Assembly (NCBI GenBank): GCA_937917025.1
Contig: CALFSF010000207.1
Span: 1 to 20,077, forward strand
From: an uncultured Paraburkholderia sp.
GTDB taxonomy: Bacteria > Pseudomonadota > Gammaproteobacteria > Burkholderiales > Burkholderiaceae
Direction: 5' to 3'
DNA: 20,077 bases
Below the pieces are notes generated by a model. The model saw only the letters and a program-made list of their open reading frames with translations, made no database searches and was not told where the DNA came from. The position numbers and the translations under genes were made by a program. This document shows positions 1-5,833 of the stretch, one piece after another; position 1 is the stretch's first letter; the number at the start of each line of letters is the position of its first letter.

Positions 1-1
1 C

Positions 2-1156
2 TCTGGCTATCACGTCGATAATCACGCACTTGGGCTCCTCTTTGGCATGCTCGGCCTCGGCATTGCGGTGAGCGAGTTGCCGTGGGGTGTACTCACGGAC
101 CGCTGGGGCGACCGGCGGGTGCTGCTGCTCGGCCTCGGGCTCACGGCGGCGGCACTCGCGGCGATGGCCGTGTTCGTGTCGCCGAAGGGCGCGTACGTGC
201 CGGGTGTCCCGATGCTCGCGGCCGGGCTGCTGCTGGTCGGACTGCTGGGTGGCAGCGTCAACGGTTCGAGCGGTCGTGCCGTCATGGCGTGGTTTCGCGA
301 AGGCGAACGCGGCCTCGCGATGAGCATCCGGCAGACGGCCGTGCCGGCGGGCGGGGGAATTGGCGCGCTGGTCCTGCCTGCGCTGGCTGCGTGGCACGGC
401 TTCGCGTGCGTGTACGGCGTGCTGGCGGTGCTGTGCGCGGTGACAGCCGGATTCGCATGGCGCTGGCTGCATGAGCCGCCCGCCGTGGAAGGCGCCGCGC
501 GTGCCACACACGCCACGCGTGAAGAGGCGCGCACGGCGCCGCCAGTCTCGCCGCTGCGCGACATCCGGATCTGGCGCACGGCGCTCGGCATGGGCGTGCT
601 GTGCGTGCCGCAACTGAGCGTCGTGACGTTCGCCACCGTTTTTCTGCACGACTTCGGCCGCGCGGGTCTGCTCACGATCAGCATCACGATGGCCGCGGTG
701 CAGACCGGGGCGGCCATCATGCGCGTCTGGAGCGGTCACTGGACCGATCGTCACGGCAATCGCCGCGCATATATGCGGGCGTGCAGTCTGATCACCGCGT
801 TGCTGTTCGCGCCGCTTGCCGTGCTGACCGCAGGCGTGGGCGCGTCCCATGCGGCGATGGCGATCGTGTTCGCCGCGATGATCGTGCTGGGTGGCGTGTC
901 GGCCTCGGCATGGCACGGCGTCGCCTACACCGAACTGGCGACGCTCGCCGGCACAAGCCGCGCCGGCACCGCGCTCGCGATCGGCAACACCTGTGTGTTC
1001 ATGACGATGTTTCTCACGCCGCTCGCCATTCCGCTCGTGCTGTCGGTCGGATCGTGGCCGCTCGTCTGGGCGGCGGGAAGCCTCTGCGCACTGCTCGCGC
1101 TGCCCGTTTTCCCGCGGGCGGCCGTTTCGCGTGGGGTCAAGCCGGCACAGGCATGA
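2..1156 (+). CDS. MFS transporter, 5' end missing
   Basis: The frame is already open at base 2, so the gene begins before the window; 384 residues are visible up to the TGA at 1154-1156. It is an inner-membrane secondary transporter of the major facilitator superfamily. The loop 2-3 signature GVLTDRWGDRR (visible residues 29-39) is followed by a series of long Gly/Ala/Leu/Val-rich hydrophobic segments. A charged central loop (about residues 158-184, EPPAVEGAARATHATREEAR) separates the two six-helix halves. A second motif-A-like loop, SGHWTDRHGNRRAY, begins the C-terminal half. The substrate cannot be read from the sequence. The 176-bp gap to the next gene, which carries its own leader elements, suggests it is not co-transcribed with the response regulators. 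Confidence 0.88.
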   Translation, partial: SGYHVDNHALGLLFGMLGLGIAVSELPWGVLTDRWGDRRVLLLGLGLTAAALAAMAVFVSPKGAYVPGVPMLAAGLLLVGLLGGSVNGSSGRAVMAWFREGERGLAMSIRQTAVPAGGGIGALVLPALAAWHGFACVYGVLAVLCAVTAGFAWRWLHEPPAVEGAARATHATREEARTAPPVSPLRDIRIWRTALGMGVLCVPQLSVVTFATVFLHDFGRAGLLTISITMAAVQTGAAIMRVWSGHWTDRHGNRRAYMRACSLITALLFAPLAVLTAGVGASHAAMAIVFAAMIVLGGVSASAWHGVAYTELATLAGTSRAGTALAIGNTCVFMTMFLTPLAIPLVLSVGSWPLVWAAGSLCALLALPVFPRAAVSRGVKPAQA

Positions 1157-1211
1157 ATCCGGTCGATCGGCGGTCCGGGTTTTCTGGCCAAATTACGATT
1201 TGTCATACGAT

Positions 1212-1225
1212 TCGGAGCACTCTGA
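1212..1225. promoter_or_regulatory. RcsB-box-like site in the RR1 leader
   Basis: The 14-mer TCGGAGCACTCTGA is an imperfect inverted repeat (TCGGA/TCTGA, 4-bp spacer). It fits the pattern TNRGA-N4-TCYNA, which also occurs once in the leader of the second regulator and once in that of the aquaporin. The layout matches the enterobacterial RcsAB box (TaAGAatatTCctA). It lies 107 bp before the first regulator's start. Function is inferred; this is the weaker-symmetry member of the set. Confidence 0.4.
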
Positions 1226-1279
1226 TTTTTGTTCTCTTTTTGTGGTGATGTGATTGGGGATGGCGCGCGTCGCTATTTC

Positions 1280-1295
1280 CCCGGCGCGCGCCGGG
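1280..1295. promoter_or_regulatory. 16-bp perfect palindrome in the RR1 leader
   Basis: CCCGGCGCGCGCCGGG is a perfect 16-bp palindrome, 37 bp before the first regulator's start codon. Its CGCGCGCC part could also pair with GGCGCGCG at 1262-1269, giving an alternative RNA stem. It could be an operator or a 5'-UTR structure. GC-rich genomes make such words by chance, so its role is uncertain. Confidence 0.3.
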
Positions 1296-1332
1296 TATCG
1301 ACCTCATACCTATACCAACATGGAGAGAAAAC

Positions 1333-1983
1333 ATGCCGAAAATACGGGTCGTCGTCGCCGACGATCATCCCTTTGTCCTGATCGGCGTTCGCGCGTCGCT
1401 TGCGTTGCATGAGAACGTCGAGGTCGTCGGTGAGGCTACCGGGCCGCAGTCGCTGATGCGGCTGCTCGAGAGCCAGCCGTGCGACGTGCTCGTGACCGAC
1501 CTGACCATGCCGGAAGCGGGCGCACCCGCCGAAGACGGCCTGCGTCTCATGCGCCGCATCCGCCAGCACTGGCCGCAGATCCGCATCATCGTGCTGACGA
1601 GTCTCACGAACGCCGGCATCCTGCGCTCGATCATGACCGATGGCGTCTCGGGCGTGCTCAATAAAACCGGTTCGATGGAAGAACTGGCAACGGCCGTGCG
1701 CACGGTCAGCTACGGACGCTCGTACGTCAGCAAGTCGATTCTCGCCACGCTGGCGGAAGCCGGCTCGGAAGCGAGCGAAATGACGGTCGTGCCACGCCTG
1801 TCACCGCGCGAAACCGAAGTGGTCGGTCTCTTCGTCAGCGGGCTGTCGATCAGTGAAATCGCTCGCCGGCTCGATCGCAACGTGCGCACCGTGAGCCGTC
1901 AGAAGCGCGACGCGATGCTCAAGCTGGGCGTGAGCAACGATCCAGGTCTGTTCGCATTCGTGCGTGCCCACGGCATGGCGTAA
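1333..1983 (+). CDS. RcsB/NarL-family response regulator 1 (REC-HTH_LuxR)
   Basis: This 216-residue cytoplasmic DNA-binding response regulator starts at ATG 1333, with GGAGA at 1322-1326. The receiver domain (about 1-125) has the acidic pair D10/D11, phospho-acceptor D56 (LVTDLTMP), T89 and K111. A LuxR-type helix-turn-helix spans about 155-202, with recognition helix RNVRTVSRQKRDAMLKLG. Length, the short insert after D56 and the KLGV-ND ending align with E. coli RcsB as I recall it, so I call it RcsB-like. It is the first of three paralogous regulators upstream of a hybrid kinase with an Hpt domain, its likely phosphodonor. It has its own leader (1157-1332) containing an RcsB-box-like site, so autoregulation is plausible. 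It diverges more from the other two in its recognition helix than they do from each other. Target genes are unknown. Confidence 0.93.
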   Translation: MPKIRVVVADDHPFVLIGVRASLALHENVEVVGEATGPQSLMRLLESQPCDVLVTDLTMPEAGAPAEDGLRLMRRIRQHWPQIRIIVLTSLTNAGILRSIMTDGVSGVLNKTGSMEELATAVRTVSYGRSYVSKSILATLAEAGSEASEMTVVPRLSPRETEVVGLFVSGLSISEIARRLDRNVRTVSRQKRDAMLKLGVSNDPGLFAFVRAHGMA

Positions 1984-2036
1984 AAGAATCGGATAACTAA
2001 GCAAGTATCGGATATCCTCTGCAAAAACGGGGGATT

Positions 2037-2050
2037 TCAGACCTTTCTTA
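2037..2050. promoter_or_regulatory. RcsB-box-like site in the RR2 leader
   Basis: TCAGACCTTTCTTA matches TNRGA-N4-TCYNA and lies 98 bp before the second regulator's start. A TAAATA hexamer at 2065-2070, 14 bp downstream, could serve as a -10 element, placing the site near the -35 region where an activator of this family would bind. The promoter assignment is inference. Confidence 0.4.
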
Positions 2051-2093
2051 TGTCGATCGGTTGGTAAATATTCGATTCTCGATCCGGCAGACA

Positions 2094-2118
2094 GGATGCC
2101 CGCACAACGTGGGCATCC
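2094..2118 (+). promoter_or_regulatory. Leader hairpin before RR2
   Basis: GGATGCCC (2094-2101) and GGGCATCC (2111-2118) form an 8-bp stem with a 9-nt loop, ending 30 nt before the start codon. An overlapping alternative stem is ACGTG (2108-2112) with CACGT (2119-2123), so the two structures exclude each other. There is no U-tract, so this is not a standard terminator. Confidence 0.4.
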
Positions 2119-2148
2119 ACGTGCAGACCCGCGCCGGAGACGAACCTC

Positions 2149-2865
2149 ATGACCCACCCCCGCCTTAGCGAAAACAGCGACACCGGCGAACCTGCCGCCG
2201 CGATTCGCACCCTCATCGCCGACGATCATCCACTCGTTTTGCTCGCTGTCGAACACCTGTTGTCGGGCTTTCCGAACATCAGGATCGTGGGGCGCGCGTC
2301 GAACTCGGATGAGGTGCTCGCGCTGGCAGAGGAAACACGCTGCGATCTCGTGGTGATGGATCTGCACATGCCGTGTGGTGAGCACAGCGATGGGCTTGAA
2401 ACCATTGCGCGCTTTCGGGCGCGTCATCCACATGTCGCGCTGGTCCTGCTGACCATGGAATCCGACGCGGAGGCGCTGCAGCAGGCCGTCAATTCCGGCG
2501 CAAACGCGGTGGTGAGCAAGCGCGACCGTATCGATCTGATCAACGTGGCGATCGTGACCGTGCTTGCGCGCGAGTGCTATCTCGGCCCCACGGTTCGCGC
2601 GCAGCTTTCCGACGCCACGCGGATGCGCCAGCTCGACCAGGTGCGCCAGCTTCTGTCGCGTCGCGAGATGGAAGTGTTTACGCATTACGCGACCGGTCTC
2701 GGCGTGACCGAAATCGCAACGCGGCTCGGGCGCAGTGTCAAGACGATCAGTGCGCAGAAGTGCACGGCGATGAAAAAGCTCGCACTGCACACCGACGTCG
2801 AACTGTTTCGCTTCGCGGTCGACCATGGTGTCGTGAGCGAAGCCGCCGTGCAGGCCGCGCGTTGA
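2149..2865 (+). CDS. RcsB/NarL-family response regulator 2 (REC-HTH_LuxR)
   Basis: This 238-residue protein starts at ATG 2149, with GGAGA at 2136-2140. A roughly 18-residue N-terminal tail precedes the receiver domain (about 19-140): acidic pair D25/D26, phospho-acceptor D71 (VVMDLHMP), T102, K124. The LuxR-type helix-turn-helix lies at about 168-214 with recognition helix RSVKTISAQKCTAMKKL, very close to the RcsB helix (KTIS-QK--AM-KL). A 165-bp leader separates it from regulator 1 and holds an RcsB-box-like site and a hairpin, so it may have its own promoter. Its last codons overlap the TTG start of regulator 3 by 4 bp, which implies translational coupling and stoichiometric synthesis of the two. 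Likely phosphorylated by the Hpt domain of the downstream kinase; targets are inferred only. Confidence 0.93.
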   Translation: MTHPRLSENSDTGEPAAAIRTLIADDHPLVLLAVEHLLSGFPNIRIVGRASNSDEVLALAEETRCDLVVMDLHMPCGEHSDGLETIARFRARHPHVALVLLTMESDAEALQQAVNSGANAVVSKRDRIDLINVAIVTVLARECYLGPTVRAQLSDATRMRQLDQVRQLLSRREMEVFTHYATGLGVTEIATRLGRSVKTISAQKCTAMKKLALHTDVELFRFAVDHGVVSEAAVQAAR

Positions 2866-3506
2866 AGGAAGCCGTTCGCATCATCCTCGCCGACGATCAC
2901 AGCAGCGTGCGGCACGGCCTGCGTGTGTTGCTGTCGGCCGCGCCGCATATCCGGGTTGTCGGCGAGGCCGCCGATACCCAGGGGCTCGCCGAACTGCTGG
3001 ATCAGTACCACTGCGACGTGATCATTTCGGACATCGGCATGCCCGGTGTCGGTGGCGAGAGCAATGCGGTGTCGCTGTTGCGCCGCGTGCTGAGGGAGTC
3101 GCGGCATCCGGAGGTTGTCGTGCTGACGATGATCCATCACACGCACACGCTGCTCGGGTTGCTGCACATCGGCGTGAGTGCAATCGTCGACAAACGCGAC
3201 GCGCCGGGTTCGCTGCTGCGCGCCATCGAAGCCGTGGTCGCCGGCACGGTGTGGCTGTCCGATCACGCGCGGCGTGCGCTGGAAGCCGCCGATCCGTCCT
3301 TGCGGCCGCGACTGGGCGTGTTGAGCCCGCGCGAGTGGGAAATATTCCAGATGTACGCACGCGGCATGACGATCGATGGCATTGCGCGAATACTCGGTCG
3401 CAGCAGCAAGACGATCAGCACCCAGAAGCGCAGCGCAATGCGCAAGCTCGGCCTCACGTCCGAAGCCGGGCTTGCGGATTACGCCCGACAGATCGGGCTG
3501 ATTTGA
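2862..3506 (+). CDS. RcsB/NarL-family response regulator 3 (REC-HTH_LuxR), TTG start
   Basis: This 214-residue regulator most likely starts at TTG 2862, which overlaps the TGA of regulator 2 (TTGA, 2862-2865). The receiver begins immediately (KEAVRIILADDHSSVRHGL). The only upstream ATG in frame (2574) lies deep within the preceding gene and would add a low-complexity Arg-rich stretch. From the TTG: acidic D11/D12, phospho-acceptor D57 (IISDIGMP), T89, K111. The helix-turn-helix is at about 154-200 with recognition helix RSSKTISTQKRSAMRKL. A weak GCAGG at 2850-2854 could be its ribosome site, but coupling to the preceding gene is the likelier route. With all phosphotransfer residues present it should be an active receiver. 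It is a diverged tandem paralogue of the other two. Confidence 0.9.
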   Translation: MKEAVRIILADDHSSVRHGLRVLLSAAPHIRVVGEAADTQGLAELLDQYHCDVIISDIGMPGVGGESNAVSLLRRVLRESRHPEVVVLTMIHHTHTLLGLLHIGVSAIVDKRDAPGSLLRAIEAVVAGTVWLSDHARRALEAADPSLRPRLGVLSPREWEIFQMYARGMTIDGIARILGRSSKTISTQKRSAMRKLGLTSEAGLADYARQIGLI

Positions 3507-3543
3507 TCCGATCGTGTCGCCGGTTCCGCTGGTGCACTGGATT

Positions 3544-3557
3544 TAGGAATTGTCCTA
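3544..3557. promoter_or_regulatory. RcsB-box-like site upstream of the aquaporin
   Basis: TAGGAATTGTCCTA has perfect 5-bp inverted arms (TAGGA/TCCTA) and a 4-bp spacer. It matches the RcsAB box consensus TaAGAatatTCctA at 11 of 14 positions. It is the best of the three sites in this locus, starts 37 bp after regulator 3 ends, and ends 142 bp before the aquaporin start. Control of the aquaporin (and possibly the kinase behind it) by the neighbouring regulators is an inference. Confidence 0.5.
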
Positions 3558-3610
3558 TAAGTGGCGTGGAAGGCGCGCCCCATACTCGCGCGTCCCGAAT
3601 GAAACAGGCG

Positions 3611-3650
3611 TTTATATATTTCGTTATGCAGATCGAATATATTTTTATCA
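3611..3650. promoter_or_regulatory. AT-rich promoter-like block before the aquaporin
   Basis: This 40-bp block is strongly AT-rich within GC-rich DNA. It contains TATATT and GAATAT hexamers that could serve as -10 elements, and an inverted TTCG/CGAA pair (3620-3623 and 3634-3637) flanked by ATAT on both sides. The 13-mer TATTTCGTTATGC (3617-3629) recurs inverted at 9513-9525 in the LysR-porin gap. Promoter function is likely; exact hexamers cannot be fixed. Confidence 0.4.
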
Positions 3651-3699
3651 AAGTGGATTGCGTGGCTGTAGCAGGCGGCGGCGAACCGACGGAGACGGC

Positions 3700-4443
3700 A
3701 TGTCCAGTCTGAGCAGTCGTCTGCTCGCAGAGGCCGCGGGCACGGCCTGGATCGTGTTCGTTGGCTGCGGCAGTCTGATTCTGAACAGCGCGCTTTCGCA
3801 AGGCGGCGGTGCGGGCCTGGCGGTGCCGATCGCGTTCGGGCTCGCACTCGCCACCGCCAGCTACGCCGCGCGTGGGCTGTCCGGTGCGCACTTCAATCCT
3901 GCCGTGACGATCGGCTTCGCCGTCGCGCAACGCTTTCGCGTGGGCCATCTGCTGCCTTATATCGCCGCGCAGATTCTCGGCGCGACGGCGGGCGCCGCCT
4001 TGCTCGACATCATCGCCAGCGGCCGGCCCGGGTTCGACCTTGCGATCAGCGACTTCGGTGCGAACGGCTATGCCGAACATTCACCCGTCGATTTCCAGTT
4101 GCAGTCGGCGTTCGTACTCGAACTGACGATGTCGCTCGCGTTCGTATGGATGAATCTTCGACTGTCCCGGCGTGCATTGCGACCGGTCGCGCCTCTGGCG
4201 AACGGCGCCTGTCTATGCGCGATCTATATGATCGCCGTGCCGGTCACGAACGGTTCGATCAATCCGGCGCGCTCGAGTGGGCCGGCGCTCTTCGTCGGTG
4301 GCTGGGCGCTCGACCAGCTCTGGCTTTTCTGGGCCGCGCCGATCGCCGGTGGCGTGCTCGCCGGTCTCCTGCATTCGCGCGCGGGCGTCGGCCGGAAAGC
4401 GCGTGCAGCCGCGTCCGCGCGCACGACACCCGAACACCCGTGA
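3700..4443 (+). CDS. AqpZ-like aquaporin (MIP family) with an atypical filter
   Basis: This 247-residue inner-membrane channel starts at ATG 3700, preceded by GGAG at 3691-3694; the frame is open further upstream, but that extension is not part of the family fold. Six hydrophobic helices and two half-helix motifs are present: FNPAVT (N66-P67-A68) and INPARS (N188-P189-A190-R191). Similarity to E. coli AqpZ is clear throughout (for example ASG--GFD, NGY-EHSP, GGWAL-QLW-FW). At the four filter positions of AqpZ (F43, H174, T183, R189) the gap-free alignment near the second NPA gives F46, Y176, G185, R191. The water-channel His and Thr are thus replaced, which may widen or change selectivity. 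A basic C-terminal tail of about 20 residues follows the last helix. It ends 28 bp before the sensor kinase and is probably co-transcribed with it. It could be a water channel or pass another small neutral solute. Confidence 0.92.
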   Translation: MSSLSSRLLAEAAGTAWIVFVGCGSLILNSALSQGGGAGLAVPIAFGLALATASYAARGLSGAHFNPAVTIGFAVAQRFRVGHLLPYIAAQILGATAGAALLDIIASGRPGFDLAISDFGANGYAEHSPVDFQLQSAFVLELTMSLAFVWMNLRLSRRALRPVAPLANGACLCAIYMIAVPVTNGSINPARSSGPALFVGGWALDQLWLFWAAPIAGGVLAGLLHSRAGVGRKARAAASARTTPEHP

Positions 4444-4471
4444 TGCCACCGCGCCGATATCCAGAACCCAA

Positions 4472-5833
4472 ATGAAGACTCAGTTCGCGTTTTCGCGACG
4501 GGACGTCGTGCGGCGCGCGATGCGTTGCGTGCTGGTTTGCGTGGTGTTCGCGGTTGCGTCGGCCGCTCATGTGGCGCTCGCAGCCGGGACGCTGGCGTTT
4601 GCATCGGCCGCACTGACGGATGTACCCACGGCTGGACTGACCATCGGCATGCTCGCGGGCGGCTGGGCCCCGTTCGAGAGCGTCGACGGTGCAAACCTGA
4701 ATGGTTTGAGCGTCGACTATCTGCGCGCGCTCGTCGGCCCGGGCGTGAGGTTCGAAACGCGCACGTACGCCGACATGCCGCATCTGCTCGACGCCGCGTG
4801 CGAAGGGCAGATCGACGTGCTGATGAGTGCCGCGCGCACGCCAGAGCGCGATCGTTGCCTGTGGTTCACCGCGCCTTACTTTCGTGCGCCGCTATCCGTG
4901 GTGACGCGCAAGGAACGCAGCGCGTCTTTCACGCGCAGCCAGTTGCGGGGCGCCCGTCTCGCGACCGAAAAGGGTTTCGCGCTTGAGGGCTTGCTCGGCG
5001 AGCGCTATCCACGCGCACGCGTTCTCACCTACGCCAATACGCTGGCCGCGCTCGCAGCCGTCGAACGCGGCGAAGCCGATGCGTATCTCGGCTTCGCGCC
5101 GGCGGTTCGCGCGCAACTCTCCAGTGGGGCATTCGCTCATCTCGATGTCGCGTTCGACGACATGGGGCGTACCGGCGAATTGCGCTTCGCCGTACCGCGC
5201 CAGCGTCTCGCGCTGCGTGACGATCTCGACCGCGCGCTGTCGGCGATGTCGCAGGATGAGCGGCATCGTATCCGCAACCGGTGGATCGCCGCGCCCGCGC
5301 CATCGCGAGGAATCGGGTCCGTCAGCGCGATGCGTCTGCTGCCGTTTCTGATCGCGATCGGCGCAATCCTGATCGTCACGTTGCGCGCCTATGCACTGCT
5401 GCAACGGGAAATGCGCCTGCGCAAGCGCACCGAGCGCGAACTCGCGACACAACTCAACTTCCAGCAGACGATGATGGAGATGGTGCCGTACCCGCTCGTC
5501 GCGAAGGATCTCGACGGGCGGTATATCGCCGTCAACCGTGCGTATGAGTCGTCCACAGGGCTTGCCCGTTCGGCGGTGATCGGCAGGACGAGCCTCGATG
5601 TGGAGGCGTGGGGCGCCGCGAACAGCGTGAGCCTCGACCGCATGACCCGGCGCACGCTGGAAAGCGGCGTGTGGCAGCAGATCGAACTGGAATTCACCGG
5701 CCGCGCGGGCGACGTCCGACACGGCCTGTTCTGGACATGCCTGTGCACGGGCATCGACGGTACGCCTTCGTGCGTGCTTGGGACGCTCGTCGATATCACC
5801 GATATCCGTCAGGTGGAAGTGCTCGCGCACTAA
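4472..5833 (+). CDS. Sensor kinase, N-terminal part (solute-binding domain, TM, PAS), cut by in-frame TAA
   Basis: ATG 4472 opens 453 residues ending at TAA 5831-5833. Upstream in-frame ATGs lie inside the aquaporin gene and are unlikely. The N-terminus is Arg-rich then hydrophobic, ending AAHVALA, a signal or anchor sequence. Residues about 55-275 are a periplasmic solute-binding (PBP2/SBP_bac_3-like) domain with the features QIDVLMSAARTPERD and WFTAPYFRAPLSVV. Residues 288-308 form a TM helix, followed by a short coiled linker (REMRLRKRTERELATQLNFQ) and a PAS domain at about 329-446 (PLVAKDLDGRYIAVNRAYE). This is the sensory half of a BvgS/EvgS-type kinase with one rather than two binding domains. 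The same frame continues past the stop into a second PAS and the kinase core, so this is the front of one interrupted gene. The ligand is unknown; family members bind amino-acid-like solutes. Confidence 0.85.
   Translation: MKTQFAFSRRDVVRRAMRCVLVCVVFAVASAAHVALAAGTLAFASAALTDVPTAGLTIGMLAGGWAPFESVDGANLNGLSVDYLRALVGPGVRFETRTYADMPHLLDAACEGQIDVLMSAARTPERDRCLWFTAPYFRAPLSVVTRKERSASFTRSQLRGARLATEKGFALEGLLGERYPRARVLTYANTLAALAAVERGEADAYLGFAPAVRAQLSSGAFAHLDVAFDDMGRTGELRFAVPRQRLALRDDLDRALSAMSQDERHRIRNRWIAAPAPSRGIGSVSAMRLLPFLIAIGAILIVTLRAYALLQREMRLRKRTERELATQLNFQQTMMEMVPYPLVAKDLDGRYIAVNRAYESSTGLARSAVIGRTSLDVEAWGAANSVSLDRMTRRTLESGVWQQIELEFTGRAGDVRHGLFWTCLCTGIDGTPSCVLGTLVDITDIRQVEVLAH
5831..5833 (+). other. 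In-frame premature TAA inside the sensor kinase gene
   Basis: The reading frame is identical on both sides: VEVLAH, TAA, then TERRLFDVTRSLPAVVFQL, after which 797 sense codons run to the stop at 8225-8227. The codon falls in the linker between two PAS domains. A single substitution from CAA or GAA would explain it. The sequence alone cannot tell a real mutation from a base-call error. Confidence 0.9.

Noticed and set aside
2010..2017. GGATATCC palindrome in the RR2 leader as an RcsB-type box
   Set aside because: Its half-site spacing is shorter than that of the 14-bp sites found in the three leaders.
2574..2861. Upstream ATG extension for response regulator 3
   Set aside because: It would lie out of frame inside regulator 2 and add an Arg-rich stretch ahead of a receiver that begins naturally at TTG 2862.
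3550..3699. N-terminal extension of the aquaporin
   Set aside because: The added residues are not part of the MIP fold and cover the AT-rich promoter region; ATG 3700 has a ribosome site.
4277..4471. Earlier ATG for the sensor kinase
   Set aside because: It lies within the aquaporin coding region; ATG 4472 begins directly at a signal-like N-terminus.
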